From VGSG01 sp040756375 (lineage in GTDB: Bacteria > Desulfobacterota > Desulfomonilia > Desulfomonilales > Desulfomonilaceae): a stretch of 64,000 bases of DNA. Numbering within the stretch: the stretch's first letter is position 1; every line of letters begins with the position of its first letter. The DNA lies in NCBI GenBank assembly GCA_040756375.1, contig JBFLZC010000003.1:366265-430264 (forward strand), read 5' to 3'. The translations under genes and the position numbers were made by a program. Of the stretch, positions 50,090 through 59,110 are shown piece by piece. The notes under the pieces are model-generated. The model was given only the letters and a program-made list of their open reading frames with translations. It was not told the DNA's origin and made no database searches.

Positions 50090-51322
50090 ATGTTTGAAAC
50101 ACTGATGACCGAACAACAAAAATCGCTTCGCGAGGAAACGAGGAACTTCGCGAAAAGCGTGCCCAGGCAACTACTTCTCGACATGGACGCAAACAAGGTG
50201 CTCTTTCCGCGAGAGTACCTCGTGAACGCGGCAAGAGAGAATTTGCTCGGATTGCGATTTTCCCGTGATTACGGGGGCCGTGGCCTGCAATGGGTCGACG
50301 AGATCATCGCGCTCCAGGAAATCGCGGTCCTGGGCGCGTCGTTGAGCTGTCTCTACTCACTGGTCACCATCGTGGGCGAAGCGATCCACGTCTTTGGGAC
50401 TGAAGAACAGAAAAAGAAATACCTTGAGCCGATACTCAAAGGTAAGGCGTACTGTGCTGAGGCGCTCACCGAGCCGCGAGGAGGTTCAGACTTCTTCGGA
50501 GCAACTACTACGGCCAAACGAGACGGAAATTATTACATCCTCAACGGACAGAAACGCTTCGTTGTAGGCGCGGAAGGCGCGGACATCTTTCTCGTGTACG
50601 CCAGGACCGGTGATGCATCGCAGAAGGATGCCATCAGCGCATTCATTGTGGAACGAGACATGGGCGTGGACGTGAAATACGTTTACGGCCTCATGGGCAC
50701 GAGAGGCGGCGGCGCGGGCCGCATCGTGTTCAGGGACACGAAAGTGCCCGCGGAGAACCTTATTCTGGGCGAAAACCGCGGCGCAGATATCTTCCACCAG
50801 ATGATGATCCCGGAACGCATGACTTCTGCGGCCGGCTCGATCGGCATTGCTCAGGCTGCGCTCGACATCGCGCTGAAATACAGCGATCGACGCAAAGCTT
50901 TTGGCAGGAAGATCCGCGATTACGAAGGGGTGAGCTTCAAGGTCGCGGACAGCATCACCAAGCTGGATGCAGCTCGTGCTCTGACTTATGCCACCGCGAA
51001 CGCAGTCGACAACCTGGGCAGCACCCCTTACACGCGGCGCCTGGTATCCGAGTCAAAAAAATATGCCACTGAAGCGTGCTGGGAAGTCATTAATGATGCC
51101 ATGCAAATCATGGGCGGCATCGGGTACACCACGGTCTATCCCATTGAGAAGTACCTGCGGGATGCCAGACTCATGATGATATGGACCGGCACCAGCGAAA
51201 TCATGAATCTCATCATCCAGCACGAGTACTATCGGCAAGTTCTCGGACAGACTCCAACAATCCGTGACCTGGAAGGCGACGCGGAAGAAGCATTCGCGGA
51301 AGACGAAAAGATCTACGAATAG
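50090..51322 (+). CDS. Acyl-CoA dehydrogenase family protein
   Basis: A 410-aa flavoprotein of the acyl-CoA dehydrogenase family: N-terminal helical domain, middle beta domain (CAEALTEPRGGSDFFGATTTAKRDGNYYILNGQKRFVVGAE) and C-terminal helical domain ending IGYTTVYPIEKYLRDARLMMIWTGTSEIMNLII. The position that holds the catalytic Glu in MCAD-type enzymes (EGTSEI) is Thr here; the Glu in MMIPERMTSAAG fits the alternative base position of isovaleryl- or long-chain-type enzymes. It oxidises an acyl-CoA with FAD, with electrons going to ETF. Chain specificity is unknown. Confidence 0.92.
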   Translation: MFETLMTEQQKSLREETRNFAKSVPRQLLLDMDANKVLFPREYLVNAARENLLGLRFSRDYGGRGLQWVDEIIALQEIAVLGASLSCLYSLVTIVGEAIHVFGTEEQKKKYLEPILKGKAYCAEALTEPRGGSDFFGATTTAKRDGNYYILNGQKRFVVGAEGADIFLVYARTGDASQKDAISAFIVERDMGVDVKYVYGLMGTRGGGAGRIVFRDTKVPAENLILGENRGADIFHQMMIPERMTSAAGSIGIAQAALDIALKYSDRRKAFGRKIRDYEGVSFKVADSITKLDAARALTYATANAVDNLGSTPYTRRLVSESKKYATEACWEVINDAMQIMGGIGYTTVYPIEKYLRDARLMMIWTGTSEIMNLIIQHEYYRQVLGQTPTIRDLEGDAEEAFAEDEKIYE

Positions 51323-51408
51323 AGGGTCCGCAAAGACGACCTCGCGGGAACCTTTCCAGCGATCCAGGACGAAACATCCGAAAAGCTCTTTATTTGGCGC
51401 CTCTTCTC

Positions 51409-51483
51409 CGTCATTCCTGCGGAAGCAGGAATCCAGTCCCGCGCAGAACTCGGGATGGACCTCGGATCAAGTCCGCGGTGACG
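51409..51483. repeat. Dispersed intergenic repeat, family R1 copy c
   Basis: Begins CGTCATTCCTGCGGAAGCAG, ends CGGATCAAGTCCGCGGTGAC. It shares its left flank (CTTCTC) and part of its right flank with copy a at 5325, so the unit may be slightly longer than the core. Confidence 0.8.
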
Positions 51484-51578
51484 CCATCATTGCAGCCAGC
51501 GCGCCATAGAATTCGTCAATTGCGTTAGAAGATAGGCAGGCCAGACGTTTGGTGAATGCCCCCCCGAGAGGTGTCGGC

Positions 51579-52859
51579 CTATTTCCGCCCCTGGGAAGTG
51601 CATGCGTATGACTCACCGGACCACAGGGAGGCTCCGCTATTACACGAATCGCTAGGAATAGGGTCCAAGTTGCGGGGCATGTAGCGATTTGCCCGGTACG
51701 TTGTGCCGCGCCACTGGAGCGCGTCTCTACACAAGACCTTCTTCACGATCAGGGCCAACACGCACACGAGCATGAAATTCCCGATAAAAAGCAGGCCCGC
51801 GTACTTGCGAGGAACTCCAACCTGCAAATAGTACAGATGCGATACGACCGCTACTTCCAGCAATTGAACGACTGGCAGGATGAACCAGGTGTGCGGCCAT
51901 GCTTTCCAAGCAAGCGGAACGTACACGCAAAGCGCAACTGCGACCACGGGCAGGCTGATCAGGAAATGCGCGGCCAAGTGCTTCAACACAGTGCCGACTT
52001 CATAGTTCATTGAAGCGGACAGAATGCGGGTCCAGCCCATCAGAATGTCCGAAAGCCCGGTATACATCCTGGTCTGCAAGACGTCCCTTCCGTTTGCGAA
52101 GAGCAGCCCGAGGCCCGCAGCTTTGACCCGCTTACCTATGCCAATGTCTTCTACTGCCAGGTCTCTCACGTCTTGATGGCCGCCGATCTTGTCGTACGCG
52201 TCTCTATGGATCAGATAGAACATGCCGTTCGCGGACGCGACCGGACTCGTGGGGTCATTCACCTTGTACAAGGGATAAAGGATGCAGGACATGCCGGCAA
52301 AGACGGGCTGGAGGGCTTTCTCCCAGAAACCTTTCAGGACAAATCGAGGACTGAGCGTTACCATGCTTGCAGAAGAGGCCACGGCCGCATGGTAGCACTG
52401 CCTGAGAGCCGAAGGGTTCAGGCGGCTGTCTGCGTCGAGGAATGCGAGCCACGATCCCGTGGCATGACGTACTCCCACATCCAGGGCATTGCACTTCCCG
52501 GTCCAGCCCTCACGCCTTTCTTTGAGAGATATGATCTTGAACTTGTCTCGGTCCTTACACAGCTCTCTTGCTATGGCCGCGGTGCGGTCTACGGATCTGT
52601 CGTCCACCAGGATAAGCTCGAAACATGGATAATCCTGAGCCAGCACAGATTCGAGGCACTCCCTTATGTGCCCCTGTTCATTGTGCGCGGGAACGATCAC
52701 AGAGATGAGCGGAGCGCTCTCAGGCAGCGTAACCGTCTCATGCGGATCGATGACCGGGACCCTCCAGTAATTTTGGACCGCATCCCTGATCCTGAGCGCC
52801 CAAAAAACCACAGACCACATGAGTGCCACGGATGCAACGAGAAGCGCCATATCGTTCAA
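51579..52859 (-). CDS. Family 2 glycosyltransferase, HpnB/CrtQ-like
   Basis: A 426-aa membrane GT2: an N-terminal helix (ALLVASVALMWSVVFWALRI), a GT-A domain with SVIVPAHNEQGHIRECLESVLAQDYP, DDRSVDRT, GWTGKCNALDVG, FLDADSRL and the AVEDIGIGKRVKAAG acid-base region, then three or four C-terminal helices. It resembles transferases near hopanoid (HpnB) and carotenoid (CrtQ/CruC) clusters, but no such genes are nearby. The TTG start at 52859 has AAGGA seven bases upstream; an ATG lies at 52850. Confidence 0.83.
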   Translation of the reverse strand: MNDMALLVASVALMWSVVFWALRIRDAVQNYWRVPVIDPHETVTLPESAPLISVIVPAHNEQGHIRECLESVLAQDYPCFELILVDDRSVDRTAAIARELCKDRDKFKIISLKERREGWTGKCNALDVGVRHATGSWLAFLDADSRLNPSALRQCYHAAVASSASMVTLSPRFVLKGFWEKALQPVFAGMSCILYPLYKVNDPTSPVASANGMFYLIHRDAYDKIGGHQDVRDLAVEDIGIGKRVKAAGLGLLFANGRDVLQTRMYTGLSDILMGWTRILSASMNYEVGTVLKHLAAHFLISLPVVAVALCVYVPLAWKAWPHTWFILPVVQLLEVAVVSHLYYLQVGVPRKYAGLLFIGNFMLVCVLALIVKKVLCRDALQWRGTTYRANRYMPRNLDPIPSDSCNSGASLWSGESYACTSQGRK

Positions 52860-53019
52860 TAGATGTTCCTTAAATCACGTATGATTTTTAATGTGGGGCG
52901 GTCTCCGGAAAACAAGTATACCAGAATAAGCCCTCGTGCGCATCCCCAGGAGGCCACGAACTTGCGGCATAGTCTCCACACCAGTTGTCAGCATGAGGTA
53001 TCCTTGTTCGGGTCCACGT

Positions 53020-53136
53020 ATGGGGTGGTTTGGAGGGGAGATGAGTCTCCCCTCCAAATTATTGCGCAACGATGCGCTCTTGATGCCTCTCTCCGAGGCG
53101 AAACCACGGAGCGCCAATCGAAGCCGAACACCTTCG
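53020..53136. repeat. Dispersed repeat family R2, copy b, with 13-bp stem-loop
   Basis: Left core 53020-53042 and right core 53090-53136 match the copy at 38662-38849. A perfect stem TTTGGAGGGGAGA / TCTCCCCTCCAAA (53029-53041 / 53046-53058) is in the left part. The remaining gap 52860-53247 holds no supported gene. Confidence 0.6.
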
Positions 53137-53247
53137 TGATTCGTCATGTTTTGTCCACTACGGAAGTTGTTATAGTGCGCCCTTCAAATGCAACTTATCA
53201 TTGAGTTTCAGAGCACGAGATGCTAACCACACTTTGTGGGAGCATGG

Positions 53248-54009
53248 ATGGAAGTCACTATACTTGGAACTGGAACCGCGACGCCTATGCTGGAACGTAA
53301 TGCCTCGGGCATTGCCGTTCGCGCGGCAGACCTGTTGATCGTAGTGGATATGGGCCCGGGAACAATACGTCGCATGTTGGAAGCGGGAATCGACACCAGG
53401 CTTGTAGACGTGATTCTGGTGACCCACTTCCACCCGGACCACGTTTCGGACATTGCGCCGTTTCTCTTTGCATCCAACTATGCGTTCGGGCCGGTGCGTG
53501 AAGATCCCTTCGAGCTCATCGGACCTGATGGCCTGGAACAATATTTCAGCGGCTTGGTCGCAGTGTACAACGAGTGGATTGTCCCTCGCGGAAATCGACT
53601 GATAAAGAGAGAGATGAGCTCCCGGAAGCTTGACAGTTTACGAATTGGGCGCGTTGATATTTATTCTGCCCCTTCGGTTCATACAGGAGCGTCGCTCCAT
53701 TATCGGATCGATGCGGACGGGGCTTCCGTAACCGTTTCGGGTGATACGGACGTGTCCGAGGTACTGGTAGAGCTTGCAGCTGAATCGGATATTCTGATCT
53801 GTGAGTGCTCTCTCCCCGACGGACAGAAGATCCCGGGACATCTTGTTCCTTCCGAGGCAGGCCGAATCGCGGCGCGAGCCGGTGTCAAGAAGCTGGTGCT
53901 GACACATTTTTATCCTCCATGCGAAGAGGTGGATGTGGTCGCGCAAGCTGCGAAAACGTTTTCCGGGGAAATTGTGCGTGCCGAGGACCTCATGGTGATT
54001 CGGCCATAA
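53248..54009 (+). CDS. MBL-fold hydrolase, RNase Z-like
   Basis: A 253-aa metallo-beta-lactamase-fold protein of the RNase Z/arylsulfatase group: VTILGTGTATP, the metal motif VTHFHPDHVSDI, SGDTDVSEVLVELA, CECSLPDG and VLTHFYPP. It lacks the long exosite arm of classical RNase Z, so it may be a phosphodiesterase or a general hydrolase rather than a tRNA 3' nuclease. ATG 53248 (MEVTILGTG), preceded by GGGAG, is preferred over GTG 53236. PBP1A follows 16 bp later and may be co-transcribed. Confidence 0.83.
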   Translation: MEVTILGTGTATPMLERNASGIAVRAADLLIVVDMGPGTIRRMLEAGIDTRLVDVILVTHFHPDHVSDIAPFLFASNYAFGPVREDPFELIGPDGLEQYFSGLVAVYNEWIVPRGNRLIKREMSSRKLDSLRIGRVDIYSAPSVHTGASLHYRIDADGASVTVSGDTDVSEVLVELAAESDILICECSLPDGQKIPGHLVPSEAGRIAARAGVKKLVLTHFYPPCEEVDVVAQAAKTFSGEIVRAEDLMVIRP

Positions 54010-54025
54010 GCAGAGAATGGCTTAG

Positions 54026-57007
54026 ATGAGCAACCCTCTGAGATCAGTTTTGCCGAAGACACTGTGGAATCTTCTCTTCGTGATTCCTCTGGCTTTTGTG
54101 CTGATGATTCCCTTCTTTGTGGCAGGTGGTGTTCTCGGAACGTACCTGGTCTATTCCCACAAGCTCCCTGAAATCCCGGAGCTCGCAAACTACCAGCCTC
54201 GAACCGTCTCCACCTTTTTCGCGGAAGACGGCACAGTCATCGGCATCTTCTATAAGCAAAAACGCTTCGTTGTGGAGCTGCAGCAGATTCCGCCGCACGT
54301 TGTAAAAGCGTTTGTCGGCGTGGAAGACGCAAGGTTCTACGAGCATTCGGGAGTCGACTGGCTCGGGCTTGCCAGGGCTATGTGGAGAAATATCCAGGCA
54401 GGCCGAATCACTGAAGGTGGCAGCACCATCAGCATGCAGGTCACGAGGAATTTCTTACTCACCAGGGAAAAGCGGATCTCCCGCAAAATCAAGGAGATGA
54501 TCCTTGCTCGGCGTTTGGAACAGATGTGGGGCAAGGAGAAGATACTGTACATCTATCTCAACGAGATCTACCTCGGGGAGGGATGTTACGGGGTAGAAGC
54601 TGCGGCACGGAATTACTTTGACAAGCCGGTGGAGCACCTTACGTTAGCGGAAGGCGCACTCCTTGCGGGGCTGGTCTCTTCCCCCTCCCGTTACAATCCC
54701 TTCAAGAGCGAAAAGTTGGCTTACCTCAAGCAAAAGATGGTTTTGGCCAACATGCTCAAGTACGGGTTCATCACGCAAGAAGAATTCGACCAAGCTACGT
54801 CCCAAGCTTTGCAGTTCAGGAAGGAGGTCCCGCGACCGTTCGATATTGTTCCGGACTACGCAGAGGCCGTCCGTCGATACATCGTGGCCAAGTACGGTGA
54901 GGACAAACTGTACAATGAAGGGTTGAAGGTCTTTACCGCGTGTCGTGTGGATTACCAGAAATACGCGGTCGAAGCCGCGCGAAGGGGAGTGGCCGAGATT
55001 AAGGGCCGGCACAAGCACTTTGCGATTATCCGAACTGTAGATCGGGGCCAAATTCCCGGACTTCTTGAGGAGCGGAGCACCCCAAAACTCAAAGAAGGCA
55101 AAATTTATCAAGGCGTGGTGACGCGAGTAACAGCCTCGAAGAGCGAGACTGTTCTTGATATCGCGTTGAGCAAGAAACTGGCGGGAAAGGCCTGGCTGGA
55201 AGGCAAGACGGACGACTTCAAGGTCGGGCACGTGCTGGCGGTGCGTTTCGAAGGTTTCAAAGACGAAGTCCCCTACTTCACCCCGGACGACGATCCGATC
55301 GTGCAGTCTGCGATGGTAGTGGTCGAGAACAGAACAGGATATGTGCGAGCCCTGGTCGGTGGGACGTCCGAGGAAAGGTTCAAGTTCCACCGTGCCATTC
55401 AGGCCAAACGTCAACCGGGGAGCGCTTTCAAGCCGTTCATTTACGCCACTGCCATAGAGCAAAAGAGCTATAGCCCTGCCACCATCATTGTGGATGAAGA
55501 GATTGAGGTCGATCTCGGTCGTGAAGATCGACTGTGGGTACCCAAGAATGCAGGCGGAAACGTGATGGGGCCGTTGAGCCTCCGCAGAGCGCTGGAGCTT
55601 TCCCGGAATATCTGCACCATCAAGATTGCTATGGACGTGGGTCTTGATCCGATTATTGAGACTGCGAGGAAGATGGGCGTCGCGTCGCGGCTCGGCCGAA
55701 ACCTCGCGCTGAGCTTGGGGACTTCCGAGCTGACATTGCTGGAACTGACGTCCGCTTACACTGTTTTCCCCAACGGGGGGATACACGTCCAACCCACTCT
55801 GATCAAGCGTGTAGAAGATCGGTTCGGCAACGTGCTGGAAGACAACACCAAAATCCCGGTCCTGGACGAAGACCAGATCCCCCATCCAACTCCCAGAGAG
55901 GAGCTGAAAGAGGTCCAGCCAGACCCCAACTATCCGAGACCAACGGACGTGAACGAAGAGGAAATAGAAGACGACGAAGAAGAACCCGCGGAAGAAGAAG
56001 CTCCTTCAGTCGAATTCGATGAACCGGCTCGGCCGCAGCCCGTGGCAAAACCCGAGAAAGCTCCGGCAGGTCCTACCAGGGGTCATGATTCACGCGAGGC
56101 GGATAAGGCTCGGACTGTCACCGCAGCGCTTTCGCCACAAACAGCCTATATTATGACGGATCTTCTCATGGGAGGTGTCCGGTCCGGGACCGGTTCTCGC
56201 ATGGGCCAGTATCTGAAGCGAAGGGACGTGGCCGGAAAGACCGGCACGACCAATAAGGCCGCGGACGCATGGTTTGTCGGCTTTAATCCCGAACTTACAG
56301 CGGGAGTATGGGTCGGTTTTGACGAGAAACGTCCATTGGGTCGCCGCGAAGAAGGCGCACGATCGGCGCTGCCCATCTGGGCTTATTTCATGAAGGAAGC
56401 GTTGGAGGGAAAGCCTGAACGGCAGTTCCCAGTCCCTCCGGACATCGTTTTCGCGGAGATGACAACCTACAGGGGCGGTTCCGGTCCCTCGGACGTCAGA
56501 GAGCCGATCTATAAACCATTTCTCGGACGCACCCTGGTCCTGTCACCCCTCGATCCGCCGGAAACCCTACGGTTGTACCACAGACCGATATTCCAAGATC
56601 CCACCCCCGGCGAAGTCGAGAGGGCTCCTGGCGCTCCTGCGCCGCCTCAAGTTCCAGTGCAGCAAGTGTACCCACGGACCCAGGGTCCCACAGGACCCGT
56701 ACAGCCGCATGCCACACCGACTCAACCGCCCCAGATGGGCCCAGTCCGCCCTCCACAGCCTCAACCGTCACAGGATTATCGAGAGGTAGCCCCTGGCCGC
56801 GGCCCGTGGTATGGAGCCGGAAGCCCTGGCAGTACACAGTATCCTCCTCCCCAGGGGCCCCGCGGCCCAACGCAGGTGGGACCTTCGACCGCCGTCCAGA
56901 GCCGCTATCCCATCGCGCAGGAACCGAAGCAGCCGGCAGGGCCATACATTCCCCCTCGATTTGCCCCTCCTGCTCCGTACCAGCCGATGCCTGAAGAAGA
57001 CGAGTAA
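54026..57007 (+). CDS. Penicillin-binding protein 1A
   Basis: A 993-aa bifunctional peptidoglycan synthase. Domains: membrane helix (about 15-42), GT51 transglycosylase with catalytic Glu100 (VEDARFYEH) and EGGSTISMQVTRN, an OB-like linker domain (about 335-430), and a transpeptidase domain with Ser466-x-x-Lys (SAFK), Ser526-Arg-Asn528 and Lys738-Thr-Gly-Thr. Two features are unusual: an acidic, Pro-rich insertion of roughly 70 residues (about 620-700) between SxN and KTG, and a 130-residue Pro/Gln-rich C-terminal tail. It polymerises and cross-links glycan at the inner membrane. It follows the MBL gene by 16 bp. Confidence 0.95.
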   Translation: MSNPLRSVLPKTLWNLLFVIPLAFVLMIPFFVAGGVLGTYLVYSHKLPEIPELANYQPRTVSTFFAEDGTVIGIFYKQKRFVVELQQIPPHVVKAFVGVEDARFYEHSGVDWLGLARAMWRNIQAGRITEGGSTISMQVTRNFLLTREKRISRKIKEMILARRLEQMWGKEKILYIYLNEIYLGEGCYGVEAAARNYFDKPVEHLTLAEGALLAGLVSSPSRYNPFKSEKLAYLKQKMVLANMLKYGFITQEEFDQATSQALQFRKEVPRPFDIVPDYAEAVRRYIVAKYGEDKLYNEGLKVFTACRVDYQKYAVEAARRGVAEIKGRHKHFAIIRTVDRGQIPGLLEERSTPKLKEGKIYQGVVTRVTASKSETVLDIALSKKLAGKAWLEGKTDDFKVGHVLAVRFEGFKDEVPYFTPDDDPIVQSAMVVVENRTGYVRALVGGTSEERFKFHRAIQAKRQPGSAFKPFIYATAIEQKSYSPATIIVDEEIEVDLGREDRLWVPKNAGGNVMGPLSLRRALELSRNICTIKIAMDVGLDPIIETARKMGVASRLGRNLALSLGTSELTLLELTSAYTVFPNGGIHVQPTLIKRVEDRFGNVLEDNTKIPVLDEDQIPHPTPREELKEVQPDPNYPRPTDVNEEEIEDDEEEPAEEEAPSVEFDEPARPQPVAKPEKAPAGPTRGHDSREADKARTVTAALSPQTAYIMTDLLMGGVRSGTGSRMGQYLKRRDVAGKTGTTNKAADAWFVGFNPELTAGVWVGFDEKRPLGRREEGARSALPIWAYFMKEALEGKPERQFPVPPDIVFAEMTTYRGGSGPSDVREPIYKPFLGRTLVLSPLDPPETLRLYHRPIFQDPTPGEVERAPGAPAPPQVPVQQVYPRTQGPTGPVQPHATPTQPPQMGPVRPPQPQPSQDYREVAPGRGPWYGAGSPGSTQYPPPQGPRGPTQVGPSTAVQSRYPIAQEPKQPAGPYIPPRFAPPAPYQPMPEEDE

Positions 57008-57078
57008 CCGTCCTGAAGAATTTTGAGTTTGTGTAGGATGCGCGCGCTGAAACCACGTCTGTTCGGCGATGTATTATA

Positions 57079-57084
57079 TATAAT
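57079..57084 (+). promoter_or_regulatory. -10 element (TATAAT) upstream of mnmA
   Basis: A perfect TATAAT, in an AT-rich run, lies 29 bp before the GTG start of mnmA. The -35 region is poor, so only the -10 is called. Confidence 0.4.
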
Positions 57085-57112
57085 AGGAAGCCAGCGCGTG
57101 TGAGGGAAGACA

Positions 57113-58135
57113 GTGTACGTGGCAGCTGCGATGAGCGGCGGAATGGACAGCACAGCATCAGCCTGGTTGCTCAAACAGCAAGGGCACGAAGTGGTGGGCT
57201 TACACATGCGCCTGCACCCGGGCTCACAGAGCTCATGGGAAAAGGCCAAGGCCGCGGCGGCCGAAATCGGGGTGCCGATCCACGAAGTGGATCTGTCCGA
57301 CAGGTTTGACCGTCACGTCATCGAGCCGTTCGTGAACGAGTACCGCGCGGGCCGGACCCCGTCACCCTGTCCGCTCTGTAACCGATTCATCAAGATGACT
57401 GCGCTATGGGAAGCCGCGGCCGCGCTCAGTTGCGAGAAACTTGCCACCGGGCACTATGCTCGCATAGGAGGCACTCCCGAAGAGCCTCAGCTCTTGAAAA
57501 GCGCAGATAAGCGGAAAGACCAGTCCTACTTTCTCTTTATGTTGACCAGGGAGATGCTGGCCCGAGTGATCTTCCCGGTGGGCGCCACGACAAAGGCTAA
57601 GGTTCGCGAGCTGCTTCGGAATCAGCGCATCTCGGTTGTGGATACCGAAGAATCTCAGGAACTTTGCTTTATCCCCGGAGACGATTACCGCGCGTTTCTC
57701 ACGGCGCACGGCGTCGAGGCTCGTCCCGGTTTCATTAAAGATCTCAACGGCAAAGTCGTGGGCCGACACGAGGGAGTTGCTCGTTTCACCGTTGGACAGC
57801 GGCGTGGATTGGGCATTTCAGCTCCGCGCGCTCTCTATGTGGTGCGGATCGATCCATCGGACAACACGGTGTACGTGGGTTCCAAGGAGGAGACCTACGT
57901 GCGTAACGTAATGATATCCGAGGCTAACTTCCTGGTTTCTCCCAAGCCGCCGAGCGGATCACGCTTTGAGGTGAAAGTGCGGTCTACTTCGCCGAGTGTT
58001 CCCTGCGAAGTGGTCGGGTACAAAGATGACAGTCTGGAATTGCAGCTGGACGCGCCTCAATCCGGTGTTGCGCCTGGGCAGGCCGCAGTGCTCTACTCCG
58101 GCGAACGTGTTGTGGGAGGCGGTTGGATATCGTAA
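57113..58135 (+). CDS. mnmA: tRNA-specific 2-thiouridylase MnmA
   Basis: MnmA adds sulfur to U34 of tRNA-Lys/Glu/Gln using ATP and persulfide. The PP-loop SGGMDST is at residues 8-14, the first catalytic-type cysteine in PCPLCNRF, the second in ELCFIPGDDYRAF, and the TVGQRRGLGIS segment marks the central domain. The C-terminal beta barrel ends QAAVLYSGERVVGGGWI. 340 aa, complete. GTG start at 57113 with GAGGGAAG upstream. larE starts 55 bp after its stop, forming a pair of PP-loop sulfur-handling genes. Confidence 0.95.
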   Translation: MYVAAAMSGGMDSTASAWLLKQQGHEVVGLHMRLHPGSQSSWEKAKAAAAEIGVPIHEVDLSDRFDRHVIEPFVNEYRAGRTPSPCPLCNRFIKMTALWEAAAALSCEKLATGHYARIGGTPEEPQLLKSADKRKDQSYFLFMLTREMLARVIFPVGATTKAKVRELLRNQRISVVDTEESQELCFIPGDDYRAFLTAHGVEARPGFIKDLNGKVVGRHEGVARFTVGQRRGLGISAPRALYVVRIDPSDNTVYVGSKEETYVRNVMISEANFLVSPKPPSGSRFEVKVRSTSPSVPCEVVGYKDDSLELQLDAPQSGVAPGQAAVLYSGERVVGGGWIS

Positions 58136-58190
58136 AACGCGGCGGCACTTGCGCCCGCTTCTGCACCTGAGGAGGAAAGAAGGTGATGTC

Positions 58191-59012
58191 GTGAAGACAG
58201 CAGCGAGTTACGTCAGTGATCTTCAGGCAAAAGAGAACAGAATCCTCGAAATTATTCGAGAGGCTGCTCAAACAAATGGAGTTCTGGTCGGCTTTTCAGG
58301 AGGCATGGATTCGAGCCTTGTCCTCTGGGAGAGCGTTCAGGCCCTGGGGCCCGAACGGGTTATCGCGGTCACAGCGACCTCGCCCACGTCCTTTCCTGAA
58401 GAGCTGGATGCTGCCAAAGCGTTCGCGGAATCCTTAAAGGTCAAACACGTGGTCGTGCCTACCGGGGAATGCCAGGATCCGGCGTTCCTGGCCAATCCCG
58501 AGGAGCGATGTTACATCTGCAAACGTATTCGGTATGAAATGATGCGAGGTCTGGGTCAGGAACTCGGCATTTCTGTGGTCTTTGACGGGACTCAGGCGGA
58601 TGACAAGCCTGAGGAGCGGCCTGGGATGAAGGCCATTGAGGAACTAGGCGTCCGCACCCCGCTGGCCGAAGCAGGCGTGGCAAAAGTTGAGGTTAAGGAA
58701 CTGCTTCATGCCGCGGGTTTCCCGGCTCTTGCCCACAAGATCTCTCAATCATGCCTTGCGACACGGATACCGACCGGTTATCCCATCACACCCGCGGCAC
58801 TGGAAAGGGTGCGCCACGGCGAAGCATTTTTGAGGGAGTGCGGGCTGACGGTCTTTCGCCTGAGAGATCACCACCCACTTACCCGGATTGCTACGAATCG
58901 GGAAGGCATGGAACTTCTCTTAGGGAACAAAGACGTGCGTTCCAGAGTTGTGCAGGGCTTGACGCAGCTTGGTTATCAGTACGTAACCTTGGATCTGGTC
59001 GAATATGGCTGA
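58191..59012 (+). CDS. larE: ATP-dependent sulfur transferase LarE, three-cysteine type
   Basis: LarE inserts sulfur into the nickel-pincer cofactor precursor of lactate racemase and related enzymes. The PP-loop GFSGGMDSS is at about residues 34-42, and a C-terminal LarE domain includes SCLATRIPTGYPIT. GTG 58191 is taken as start (MKTAASYVSDLQ), 273 aa; the frame is open to 57996 inside mnmA. Cysteines 107 and 110 (RCYICKR) plus Cys188 (QSCLATR) match the arrangement of LarE proteins that carry an [4Fe-4S] cluster, rather than the single-cysteine sacrificial type. larB and larC are not in the window. Confidence 0.88.
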   Translation: MKTAASYVSDLQAKENRILEIIREAAQTNGVLVGFSGGMDSSLVLWESVQALGPERVIAVTATSPTSFPEELDAAKAFAESLKVKHVVVPTGECQDPAFLANPEERCYICKRIRYEMMRGLGQELGISVVFDGTQADDKPEERPGMKAIEELGVRTPLAEAGVAKVEVKELLHAAGFPALAHKISQSCLATRIPTGYPITPAALERVRHGEAFLRECGLTVFRLRDHHPLTRIATNREGMELLLGNKDVRSRVVQGLTQLGYQYVTLDLVEYG

Positions 59013-59110
59013 GAGGAAGCCACTCAACATTTAGTGGCGCGCTCTTTCTTGATCTCGATGACCCAAGCGGAATAGAATGCTTCATGGATGTCTAAATCGC
59101 GGGTCGGTCG

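Noticed and set aside
54644..55885. Minus-strand frame of 413 codons
   Set aside because: It is a shadow of the PBP1A gene, which has all catalytic motifs.
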